Below are positions 5,975-12,332 of a stretch of 12,332 bases of DNA, piece by piece; within the stretch, counting starts at the first letter, position 1; each line of letters begins with the position of its first letter. The position numbers and the translations under genes are program-made. The notes under the pieces were generated by a model. It saw only the letters and a list, made by a program, of their open reading frames with translations. It made no database searches and had not been told where the DNA came from. The DNA comes from JBBIVB01 sp964567515 (GTDB lineage Bacteria > Patescibacteriota > Patescibacteriia > Veblenbacterales > UBA10138), in contig CAZMMW010000022.1 of the NCBI GenBank assembly GCA_964567515.1, positions 1-12,332 of the forward strand, in the 5' to 3' direction.

Positions 5975-6772
5975 ATGACATCAATTCCATTACCCAATCA
6001 AATAAACGTAGTTAATGTAGGCAAGAACCACGATCAAATTATTATTGAGCCTTGTTGGCCAGGTTATGGTACTACTCTAGCTAATGCTTTGCGCCGAGCA
6101 TTACTTTCATCCTTGCCCGGAGGCGCCGTGACGGCCGTTAAAGTTACTGGCGTTAGTCATGAGTTTTCTAGTTTACCAGGGGTAAAAGAGGATTTGGTTG
6201 ATATTATTCTTAATTTAAAACGTTTACGATTAAAAGTTTTAAGCGCCGAACCGGTAAAGATTGTTTTGCAAGTTAGTGGTGAAAAAGAAGTCCGAGCAGC
6301 TGATATTAAGACCACTAGTGATGTAGAGATTATCAACAAAGATTTACACATTGCCACCTTAACCGACAAAAAGGCTACTTTGGATATGGAATTAGTGGTG
6401 CAACAAGGACGTGGTTATGTACCAGTGGAAAGCCGTGAAAACGAAAAAGTAGAATTAGGACAAATAGCTGTTGATGCTATCTATACACCGATTATACGCG
6501 TCGGTTTTCATGTAGAAGATGTTCGAGTTGGTCAAGTGACTAATTTTGATAAGATTATTTTGGATATTGAAACTGATGGTACTATTACACCTTTAGAGGC
6601 TGTAAAACAGGCCAGTCAAATTTTAGTTGATCATTTTAATTTTATGACCGAACAACAAGTGGATAGTATGACCACCAAAGAAGAATTAGTAGAATCAGTT
6701 ATGACTGATGTTGAGCAAAAGCCGGTCAAAAAAAGAGGTCGACCCAAGAAGGAAGTTTCGAGCGTTAGTTAA
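5975..6772 (+). CDS. rpoA: RNA polymerase alpha subunit without C-terminal domain
   Basis: The alpha dimer scaffolds assembly of beta and beta-prime. The 265-residue product covers the alpha N-terminal domain: PGYGTTLANALRRALLSSLPG at about 29-49 shortened to TLANALRRALLSSLPG, FSSLPGVKEDLVDIILNLK, GYVPVE and the dimer helices ending ILVDHFNF near 223. The alpha C-terminal domain (about 80 residues that bind UP elements and activators) is absent: the frame stops at 6770-6772 and rplQ starts 9 nt later, leaving no room for a frameshifted CTD. The tail instead ends with KKRGRPKK at 252-259, an AT-hook-like motif (RGRP core) that in other proteins binds the minor groove of AT-rich DNA. Whether it substitutes for the CTD is inference; it could be just a basic tail. 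It follows rpsD by 14 nt. Confidence 0.97.
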   Translation: MTSIPLPNQINVVNVGKNHDQIIIEPCWPGYGTTLANALRRALLSSLPGGAVTAVKVTGVSHEFSSLPGVKEDLVDIILNLKRLRLKVLSAEPVKIVLQVSGEKEVRAADIKTTSDVEIINKDLHIATLTDKKATLDMELVVQQGRGYVPVESRENEKVELGQIAVDAIYTPIIRVGFHVEDVRVGQVTNFDKIILDIETDGTITPLEAVKQASQILVDHFNFMTEQQVDSMTTKEELVESVMTDVEQKPVKKRGRPKKEVSSVS

Positions 6773-6781
6773 TAAATTTTT

Positions 6782-7132
6782 ATGAGACATCGTAAAGCAG
6801 GTAGAAAATTAGGTAGAGAATGTGGTCCTAGGCGAGCTTTATTAAAGAATTTAGCAGCCAGTTTAATTATTTATGAAAAAGTAAATACCACTGAAGCCAA
6901 AGCTAAAGAAATCAGAGGCTATGTGGAAAAGTTGATTACTCGTGGCAAAAAACCTACTTTAGCTAATCGACGATTATTAATTAGCCGTTTACCTACAAAA
7001 CAAGCAGTCAATAAAATTTTAGAAGTTTTGTCGCCTCGTTATCAAGAACGATCGGGTGGTTATACCAGAATAGTAAAACTAGGTCGTCGTCAGGGTGATG
7101 CGGCTAAAGTAGTATTAATTGAATTAGTATGA
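6782..7132 (+). CDS. rplQ: 50S ribosomal protein L17
   Basis: L17 lies near the peptide exit tunnel. The 116-residue product starts MRHRKAGRKLGRECGPRRALLKNLAASL and ends GGYTRIVKLGRRQGDAAKVVLIELV, both diagnostic. The first motif is quoted here only in part for brevity: MRHRKAGRKLGR. It follows rpoA by 9 nt in an AT-only leader. The final TGA overlaps the first ATG of rplM (ATGA at 7129-7132), so translation of the two is probably coupled. Confidence 0.97.
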   Translation: MRHRKAGRKLGRECGPRRALLKNLAASLIIYEKVNTTEAKAKEIRGYVEKLITRGKKPTLANRRLLISRLPTKQAVNKILEVLSPRYQERSGGYTRIVKLGRRQGDAAKVVLIELV

Positions 7133-7503
7133 TGGTATCCAAACAAAAAGAATCAATAGTTACTTTTGATGCCACAGGAAAGGTGTTGGGTCGCTTAGCC
7201 TCGGAGGTGGCGTTAGTATTACGCGGTAAACGTCAGATCTCTTTCCGACCAAATGTTTTACCTAATATTAAAGTAAGAGTGAATAATGTTAGTAAATTAG
7301 TTTTCACTGGTACTAAAACAAAAACCAAGAAGTATTATCATTATTCTGGTTATCCTGGCGGTCTTAAGATTACTACTTTAGAAAAAGAATTTAATAAAAA
7401 TCCAGTGAGATTATTTGGAGAAGCGGTTCGGCATATGTTGCCCAAGAACCGTTTAGCTGCCAAGATTATAAAAAATTTAGAAATTTATCGTGATAGTAAA
7501 TAA
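7129..7503 (+). CDS. rplM: 50S ribosomal protein L13, short form
   Basis: An early-assembly 23S rRNA-binding protein. Conserved blocks are DATGKVLGRLASEVALVLRG, KKYYHYSGYPGGLK and AVRHMLPKNRLAAK. At 124 residues it is shorter than the usual 140 or so. The loop that normally reads D.GD.VIVINA is contracted (NVLPNIKVRVNN), and the tail ends at EIYRDSK without the usual AGPEHPH-like extension. The start is ATG 7129, overlapping the rplQ stop, or the next codon, ATG 7132; the sequence does not decide. Confidence 0.96.
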   Translation: MMVSKQKESIVTFDATGKVLGRLASEVALVLRGKRQISFRPNVLPNIKVRVNNVSKLVFTGTKTKTKKYYHYSGYPGGLKITTLEKEFNKNPVRLFGEAVRHMLPKNRLAAKIIKNLEIYRDSK

Positions 7504-7504
7504 T

Positions 7505-8035
7505 ATGGTTAAGAAGGAAACAATCAAGAAGCCAATAGTAAAAAAGTCAACTAAATCTCCGCGCTCTGTTAAGACTAAAGCGTCGGTAGTTGCTGTTGTT
7601 AAACAACCAATTACTAAAACAGAACAGCCGATTAAGTCACCTAAACACACTGGTTATATTATGGCTGTAGGTAGACGAAAAGAAGCAGTGGCGAGAATTC
7701 GTTTGGATTCTGGTAATGGTGAATTGCTTGTTAACAATTTATCTCTGAATCAATATTTTCCTATTTTTGAACATCAGTTTATTGTACGTCAGCCGTTAAA
7801 AGCAGCTGACTTGGAAGGCAAAGTAAATATCAGTATAAAAGTCTCGGGTGGCGGGAAAGCAGGACAAGCGGAAGCGGTGAGGCACGGTATTGCTCGGGTG
7901 TTAATTATTATGGATCCTGATTTGCGCAAAGTTTTAAAACCCCTGGGATTTTTAACTAGAGATGCTAGGGTTAAGGAAAGAAAAAAACCAGGTTTGAAAA
8001 AAGCTCGTCGTGCGCCACAGTGGCAAAAGAGATAA
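7505..8035 (+). CDS. rpsI: 30S ribosomal protein S9 with long Lys-rich N-terminus
   Basis: S9 sits in the 30S head, and its C-terminal Lys-Arg tail touches P-site tRNA. The conserved body starts at about residue 50 (AVGRRKEAVARIRL), contains VSGGGKAGQAEAVRHGIAR and ends GLKKARRAPQWQKR, matching the family's GLKKARRAPQFSKR. About 45 extra residues rich in Lys, Thr, Ser and Val precede the body, making 176 residues against about 130. I chose ATG 7505, one base after the rplM stop. A GTG at 7490 in the same frame would add five residues and overlap rplM. The extension resembles a disordered rRNA-binding tail. Confidence 0.95.
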   Translation: MVKKETIKKPIVKKSTKSPRSVKTKASVVAVVKQPITKTEQPIKSPKHTGYIMAVGRRKEAVARIRLDSGNGELLVNNLSLNQYFPIFEHQFIVRQPLKAADLEGKVNISIKVSGGGKAGQAEAVRHGIARVLIIMDPDLRKVLKPLGFLTRDARVKERKKPGLKKARRAPQWQKR

Positions 8036-8038
8036 TTT

Positions 8039-8069
8039 TAAAACAGCCCACTAATAAAGGGCTGTTTTA
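8039..8069 (+). terminator. Hairpin terminator after rpsI
   Basis: TAAAACAGCCC (8039-8049) pairs perfectly over 11 bp with GGGCTGTTTTA (8059-8069) around a 9-nt loop. The T-tract is within the 3' arm, so the structure is symmetrical, though no opposing gene is present. It closes the infA-rpsI operon 3 nt after the rpsI stop. Confidence 0.8.
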
Positions 8070-8134
8070 TGTTAGTGAAATAATCTTTAGTAGGAATTAA
8101 TTACATATATTAAATTGCTAGTCAGTCTTTTTTA

Positions 8135-8163
8135 TTGATAAAATAGATTTTTTTGAATATAAT
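8135..8163 (+). promoter_or_regulatory. Promoter predicting a leaderless flippase transcript
   Basis: TTGATA (8135-8140), a 17-bp spacer and TATAAT (8158-8163). A start site 7 nt after the -10 falls on position 8170, the A of the flippase ATG. The surrounding gap (8070-8169) is AT-rich and holds no gene. It drives the polysaccharide cluster. Confidence 0.65.
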
Positions 8164-8169
8164 GTTATT

Positions 8170-9618
8170 ATGTCAACCGAGCCAGCGATATTGGCCAGAA
8201 ATACTACTCATTTTACCTTAGCGTTGATTGCTCAAAAAGTAATCTCGTTTTTATATTTTACGTATTTAGCTAGGATTTTTTTACCGGAAGATATTGGTAA
8301 ATATGTTTTTGCTTTATCCTTCACTACTATTTTTTCCGTCTTAATCGATGTTGGTTTGGATTATGTCTTAACAACAGAGGTGTCCAAAGATAAAAATAAA
8401 GCTCAAAGTTATTGGCAAAACGTGATAGGGTTTAAAATAATAGCTTTATTAGTGGTGATCGGTTTGGTATTTTTAGTTATTAATTTATTAAATTATCCTT
8501 TATTAACTCGCCAGTTGGTTTATATTGCCTCGGCGGTGATGGTTTTAAATTCTTTAGTTTTATCGGCTTATTCATTAATTCGTGCTTTTCAGAATTTATG
8601 GTGGGAAAGTTTAGGCACGGTTTTATTTCAACTGACGGTAGCTGCCAGTGGTTTCGTTATCTCTCAATTAACTCGTGATTTAAGATGGTTTGTGTTGGCC
8701 TTGATTATTGGTGGTCTGGTGAATTTAGTTTATTCTTGGTATAAATTAAAAATCAAATACCAAATTAACTTGTGGCCCAAATTTGATAGTCAGATTATTA
8801 AATTGTTATTAATTTTAGCCTGGCCGTTTGGTTTAGCCCTTATTTTGACTAGAATTTATGGTTATTTAGATACTGTTTTGTTATCTCTTTTAGCAAGCGA
8901 CAAGGAAGTCGGTTTTTATAGCGTAGCTTATAAAATTACTTTTGCCTTTCAATTTATTCCATCGGCTTTTGCCGCTAGCTTGTTGGCTGGTTTTAGTGCT
9001 TTTTTTGTTTCTGCTAAGGAGTTATTACAGCAGACTTTTATTAAATCTATTCATTACTTAAACTTAATTTCTTTTCCTTTAACCGCGGGGATGGTAGTCT
9101 TGGCTCCGTATTTAATTCCCGTAATTTATCCCAAGTATAATCAGTCTGTTTTACCATTACAGATATTAATTCTGAGTTTAATTTTTTTGTTTTTAACTTT
9201 TCCGGTGGGTTCTTTGTTAAGCGCTGGCGGACGACAACGTCGTAATAGCGCTAACTTGGCAGCGACAGTGATTGTAAGTATTATCATGAATGTGGTTTTA
9301 ATACCTAGATATGGCGCCGTAGGCGCAGCCATTACTTCCTTGGTTGGTTCTATTATATATTTATTTTTGGGTTTAATAGTAGTACCTCGTTTAATTACCG
9401 TTGACTTATGGTTATTGGCTAAGACCACTAGTAAAACTTTGCTGGCAGCAGGCGTGATGGTACTGGTGATTTATGGTTTATTGACCTTAATGAGTCCCTG
9501 GTTATTAATCTTGATAGGTATCACGGTTTATATTTTGGCGATTTTGTTGTTACAAGCTTTAACAGTCAATGAATTAAAAGCCCTTTGGAAAATTGTTAGT
9601 AGACGTCAATCAGTTTAA
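8170..9618 (+). CDS. Wzx-type polysaccharide flippase (MOP superfamily)
   Basis: An integral membrane protein of 482 residues with about 12-14 hydrophobic helices spread over its length. The N-terminal pattern ARNTTHFTLALIAQKVISF...YLARIFLPEDIGKYVFALSF is typical of the PF01943/Wzx family; part is omitted here. Other family-like blocks are GLDYVLTTEVSKDK near 60, YGYLDTVLLSLLASDKEVGFYSVAYK trimmed to DTVLLSLLASDKEVGFYSVA near 235, and IPRYGAVGAAITSLVGS near 380. The family flips undecaprenyl-linked sugars across the cytoplasmic membrane. Two glycosyltransferases directly downstream support that role; the substrate cannot be read from sequence. The start is fixed by the promoter and by NTTHFTLALIA lying at the usual distance. 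No Shine-Dalgarno is present. Confidence 0.92.
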   Translation: MSTEPAILARNTTHFTLALIAQKVISFLYFTYLARIFLPEDIGKYVFALSFTTIFSVLIDVGLDYVLTTEVSKDKNKAQSYWQNVIGFKIIALLVVIGLVFLVINLLNYPLLTRQLVYIASAVMVLNSLVLSAYSLIRAFQNLWWESLGTVLFQLTVAASGFVISQLTRDLRWFVLALIIGGLVNLVYSWYKLKIKYQINLWPKFDSQIIKLLLILAWPFGLALILTRIYGYLDTVLLSLLASDKEVGFYSVAYKITFAFQFIPSAFAASLLAGFSAFFVSAKELLQQTFIKSIHYLNLISFPLTAGMVVLAPYLIPVIYPKYNQSVLPLQILILSLIFLFLTFPVGSLLSAGGRQRRNSANLAATVIVSIIMNVVLIPRYGAVGAAITSLVGSIIYLFLGLIVVPRLITVDLWLLAKTTSKTLLAAGVMVLVIYGLLTLMSPWLLILIGITVYILAILLLQALTVNELKALWKIVSRRQSV

Positions 9619-9621
9619 ATT

Positions 9622-10698
9622 ATGAAAAAGTTATTATTAATCACGGTTGATTATTTACCCCAAACTGGCGGAGTAGCTAATTATTATGCTCGCTTAGTAA
9701 AGCGTTGGCCAGAATGTATAGCCGTCTTGACTTGTGTTCCTGGTAAGACAGCGGTTGGGTTATACAGAGAAAAATTTATTTTTTCTTTTATTTGGCCCAG
9801 ATGGTTAAAGTTATTATGGTTAATACCTAAGTATCAAAAAATTACCAAAGCTAATACTATTTGGGTGGGCAATATTTTACCTGTAGGTACAGCTGTCTGG
9901 TTGTGGCATCTTTTTACTAAAGTAACTTATATTTTGTCGGTTCATGGTTTAGATATTCAGTTGGCAAAGCGGTCCTGTTGGAAAAAATGGTTGGTTAGTA
10001 AAATTTTATCCCGGGCTACCAAAGTGATAGCTAATAGTAAGTTTACCGCTGATTTATTAATCGATTTTAAATTAGAGTCAAATAAAATTGATTATTTGTA
10101 CCCTTTATGTTTGTCGCCTATCAAATTAGATTCTATTGTCACTACCAAGTTAGTTAAAAAATATAATTTAGAAAAGCGGTTAATAATCTTAACAGTGACG
10201 CGTTTAGTTGCTAGAAAAGGCGTGGATCTAGTGCTTAATGCCTTGGTTGAAGTAGCTAAAACTAATCAGAATTGGGTTTATGTGATAGTGGGTGAGGGCC
10301 CGGAACAAGATAAATTAGCCCAGCAAGTCAAGCAATATAATTTGCCGGTGGTGATAACAGGTAAAGTTTCTACTGAGGAGCGAGCGGCTTGGTATAATTT
10401 ATGTGATATCTTTGTGATGACACCACTTAACGATCCGGTTGACGTAGAGGGTTTTGGTATGGTGTATGTGGAAGCCATGAGTTATAGCAAGCCGGTGGTG
10501 GCGAGCCGATTTGGTGGCATACCCGAGGCGGTTGGCGAAGCGGGTTTATATGCGGATAATCATCTTGAATTAGTAGCAGTTTTAACCAGATTACTGGGTG
10601 ATCATACCTTAAGACAGAGCTTAGCTATTAAAAGCCAGCAGCGGTTTAATTATTTTTCCCAGTTACCTGATCAAACAAATATTTTATTTACAGTTTAA
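9622..10698 (+). CDS. GT4-family glycosyltransferase
   Basis: A GT-B fold, retaining glycosyltransferase, likely cytoplasmic and membrane-associated. The acceptor side opens with LLLITVDYLPQTGGVANYYAR at residues 4-24 (shortened: DYLPQTGGVANYYAR), with SVHGLD at 106-111. The nucleotide-sugar side has VTRLVARKGVDLVLNAL from about 192, VGEGPEQDKL at 223, and the EX7E pair E276 and E284 in EGFGMVYVEAMSYSKPVVA, followed by GGIPEAV. All core motifs are intact. At 358 residues the C-terminus is a little short but plausible. The start is 3 nt after the flippase stop (TAA ATT ATG). Donor and acceptor are unknown. Confidence 0.93.
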   Translation: MKKLLLITVDYLPQTGGVANYYARLVKRWPECIAVLTCVPGKTAVGLYREKFIFSFIWPRWLKLLWLIPKYQKITKANTIWVGNILPVGTAVWLWHLFTKVTYILSVHGLDIQLAKRSCWKKWLVSKILSRATKVIANSKFTADLLIDFKLESNKIDYLYPLCLSPIKLDSIVTTKLVKKYNLEKRLIILTVTRLVARKGVDLVLNALVEVAKTNQNWVYVIVGEGPEQDKLAQQVKQYNLPVVITGKVSTEERAAWYNLCDIFVMTPLNDPVDVEGFGMVYVEAMSYSKPVVASRFGGIPEAVGEAGLYADNHLELVAVLTRLLGDHTLRQSLAIKSQQRFNYFSQLPDQTNILFTV

Positions 10699-10701
10699 TT
10701 T

Positions 10702-10902
10702 ATGACGCCTAAAGAGTCAATCAGTAAATCAACTAAAGTAGATATTTTAATGTTTAACATGTCAGCTTACAGTGATTGGCAGAGTGGTTTTGTTAATCGC
10801 AATAGTCATGTTTTGCACGGTTTATTAAATCATTCTCAGGTGCGCAAAATAGTCGCTATTGATTATTTGCCTTTACCTTTAAAAGGGCAACAAAGGTGCT
10901 AA
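10702..10902 (+). CDS. N-terminal part of a frameshift-split glycosyltransferase
   Basis: Codes for 66 residues and stops at TAA 10900-10902. The block YSDWQSGFVNRNSHVLHGLL followed by VRKIVAIDYLP is what I expect at the N-terminus of a GT-B glycosyltransferase whose remainder lies in the -1 frame immediately downstream. Alone it is too short to be an enzyme. Reading through the heptamer at 10878-10884 with a -1 slip joins K61 to RATK and then the downstream frame, giving an uninterrupted protein of 417 residues. The start is 3 nt after the previous stop, in the usual TAATTTATG context. The break is a real frameshift mutation, a one-base sequencing or assembly error, or programmed frameshifting. 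Confidence 0.75.
   Translation: MTPKESISKSTKVDILMFNMSAYSDWQSGFVNRNSHVLHGLLNHSQVRKIVAIDYLPLPLKGQQRC
10878..10884 (+). other. Slippery heptamer T TTA AAA at frame break
   Basis: In the upstream frame the bases read T TTA AAA and are followed by GGG, which fits the X XXY YYZ rule for -1 slippage. A -1 slip here moves exactly into the downstream frame, 16 nt before the TAA of the first frame. The 3' stimulatory structure is weak: I see only a short GC hairpin near 10916-10924. I see no upstream Shine-Dalgarno-like stimulator. Confidence 0.5.
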
Positions 10903-11954
10903 TTCAAAATGTTTGGCGCGGTCCGCAGGGTAAAATAATACATTGGTGTCCGCATTCTCGTTTAACGGCCGTTAGTAATCAGGCGATTAATAGAACAATT
11001 TTTAAAGTCCCCGGTTCTCCTCAGGAGGTCAATTATAAATTATTTGTTTTTTCTACTTATTTTTCTTATCTAAGCGAGAGTCTGATGTTAGCTGAATTAC
11101 GTCGTCAGATCAGAAAGCTAAATCTGAAAAACATTGTAATTTGGTCTTATGTACCTACTTTTACTAAATATTTGGATATCTTGCCAGCGCGAATTAAAGT
11201 GTTTGATGCTGTAGATAATTGGTTAGTACATTCAGCTTATCAAAACATTCAGGATCGTCTAAAAGTAAATTATGAATATATTGCCCAGCATGCTGATTTG
11301 ATTTTTACTACCGCTGAGGAGTTAGTTAAATTTTTCGGTCGCCAACAGGACATTTATTATCTTCCGAATGGTGTACGCTGGGAGGAATTTGCTGAACCAT
11401 CCAAGCTGGTTAATCGTGATATTGCCACCTTGCCACGGCCGATTATCGGTTATGTTGGTATTATTCAACAAGATAGAATTGATTTGGATTTGATCGCTTA
11501 TTTAGCTCGCGAGAATCCTAAAAAATCAATTGTGCTAGTTGGCCCGGTGTGGTCTAATTTTAGGCAGCAGGTTAAAGATAAATTAAAAGATTATAATAAT
11601 ATTTATTTTTTAGGGCGTAAACATTACGAGGAGGTTCCTTCTTACATTAATCAATTTGATGTTGGTATTGTGCCGCATCTAGTTAACGATTTTGGTAAGC
11701 ACACTAGTCTACTGAAAATTTTTGAATATCTGGCTTTGGGTAAACCAGTAGTTACCACGCCTACTGCCGGTACTAATAATTTAAGCGGAATGATTAAGGT
11801 GGCCTTAACACCAGAAAAGTTTAATCAGGCCATCATTGAGGAGTTGGCGCAGGATAATGAGCAAGCAAGAATGCAACGGAGAGAATTTGCCCGCCAGCAA
11901 AGTTGGCAAAATCGTTTAGATTTTATGATGGAAAAAATATTAGCTAAGTTATAA
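10896..11954 (+). CDS. C-terminal part of a frameshift-split glycosyltransferase
   Basis: Carries the rest of the enzyme in the -1 frame relative to 10702-10902. The nominal GTG at 10896 is probably not a real start, since family-like sequence (FKRATK) continues upstream in this frame. Counting from that GTG: IVIWSYVPTF near 80, FDAVDNW at 103-109, LPNGVRWEEF at 156-165, the Rossmann entry IIGYVGIIQQDRIDLDLIAY near 183, DVGIVPH near 255 and the donor-site block SLLKIFEYLALGKPVVTTP near 271-289. No internal stop or loss of motif is seen over 352 residues, so this is not an old pseudogene. Likely role: sugar transfer in the same surface polysaccharide pathway as its neighbours. Confidence 0.8.
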   Translation: MLIQNVWRGPQGKIIHWCPHSRLTAVSNQAINRTIFKVPGSPQEVNYKLFVFSTYFSYLSESLMLAELRRQIRKLNLKNIVIWSYVPTFTKYLDILPARIKVFDAVDNWLVHSAYQNIQDRLKVNYEYIAQHADLIFTTAEELVKFFGRQQDIYYLPNGVRWEEFAEPSKLVNRDIATLPRPIIGYVGIIQQDRIDLDLIAYLARENPKKSIVLVGPVWSNFRQQVKDKLKDYNNIYFLGRKHYEEVPSYINQFDVGIVPHLVNDFGKHTSLLKIFEYLALGKPVVTTPTAGTNNLSGMIKVALTPEKFNQAIIEELAQDNEQARMQRREFARQQSWQNRLDFMMEKILAKL

Positions 11955-11956
11955 TT

Positions 11957-12332
11957 ATGACTCGGATTCATTTGTGGAATAGAAAACATACTTTGCAGCA
12001 CGATTATTTAGGTCGTTTTTTGTGGTTTATTGGAAATCCGTATTTTAAAATAAAAAATATCCTCTCTGTTAGCACAACGAAGAATAAAGCTGATTTTTAT
12101 TGTGAGGAGCAAGAGTGGAATACTTTGATGGGAAAGTTAGCTCAGGAAACTAAGCAGACTGGATTTTTGGAAAAAGTAGTAAAACGTTTTAATGATAGCA
12201 GGAAAATATTCCGTCGGGCGGCGATTGAATTAAATAACCCTGCTGTTTTAAAAAAATTAAGTAACGCCGATTTATTAAAACTGTATCAAAAAATAAAACA
12301 AGCTCATTTACGCCATACTTATTTTTTCTGGT
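11957..12332 (+). CDS. Unidentified protein, N-terminal 125 residues (partial)
   Basis: Starts at ATG 11957, 2 nt after the glycosyltransferase stop, and stays open to the window edge. The protein begins MTRIHLWNRKHTLQHDYLGR and continues with charged, mainly helical sequence, ending near KLSNADLLKLYQKIKQAHLR. There is no signal peptide, membrane helix or familiar motif in the visible part. The helical spacing vaguely recalls the N-terminal half of CPR proteins annotated as PEP-utilising enzymes, which can lie in sugar clusters. This is recollection only, and I would not transfer a function. Operon position ties it to the polysaccharide genes. Confidence 0.75.
   Translation, partial: MTRIHLWNRKHTLQHDYLGRFLWFIGNPYFKIKNILSVSTTKNKADFYCEEQEWNTLMGKLAQETKQTGFLEKVVKRFNDSRKIFRRAAIELNNPAVLKKLSNADLLKLYQKIKQAHLRHTYFFW

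Noticed and set aside
9141..9428. 95-codon minus-strand frame inside the flippase gene
   Set aside because: Antisense of a clear membrane-protein frame; its composition follows the sense codons.
1..12332. CRISPR array, tRNA or rRNA gene, transposase, or TGA recoding
   Set aside because: No spaced direct repeats, cloverleaf or rRNA signature was seen. The repeats found are small elements without a transposase. TGA acts as a stop in alaS and rplQ.

Overview
The window looks like a chromosomal segment from a small-genome, ultrasmall bacterium of the Candidate Phyla Radiation (Patescibacteria, most like Parcubacteria). The evidence is AT-rich DNA, very tight gene packing, almost no Shine-Dalgarno sequences, an alanyl-tRNA synthetase cut down to 619 residues, and short or variant ribosomal proteins. 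TGA ends alaS and rplQ, so the code is the standard bacterial one and not the TGA=Gly code of Gracilibacteria/SR1. Placement rests on gene features only; no phylogeny was run. All genes lie on the + strand.

Region 1 (1-3977): the tail of an unknown gene, a strong intrinsic terminator, then mnmA (tRNA-U34 2-thiolation), alaS and a membrane-anchored protein of unknown function. mnmA carries two in-frame repeat insertions, a 7-nt-period tandem repeat and a roughly 90-bp imperfect palindrome. alaS carries a third possible insertion containing a GC hairpin.

Region 2 (3967-8069): a translation/transcription operon infA-rpmJ-rpsM-rpsK-rpsD-rpoA-rplQ-rplM-rpsI. A consensus sigma-70-type promoter overlaps the end of the upstream gene. 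A leader of about 140 nt follows, and it contains a Rho-independent-terminator-like hairpin, a competing fold and a 14-codon mini-ORF. This is a candidate attenuator for the operon. The encoded RNA polymerase alpha subunit has no C-terminal domain and ends in an AT-hook-like KKRGRPKK tail. A hairpin closes the operon after rpsI.

Region 3 (8135-12332): a surface-polysaccharide cluster driven by a promoter whose predicted +1 falls on the start codon (leaderless). It holds a Wzx-type flippase, a GT4 glycosyltransferase, a second glycosyltransferase and the start of a protein that runs off the window. The second glycosyltransferase is split by a -1 frameshift lying exactly on a T TTA AAA slippery heptamer. 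The flippase would move lipid-linked sugars across the membrane and the transferases would build them.

The observations most worth a second look are the possible programmed frameshift, the attenuator-like leader, the alpha subunit with an AT-hook-like tail, the in-frame repeat insertions, and the genome-wide-looking SD-less start context (T)AAATTTATG.
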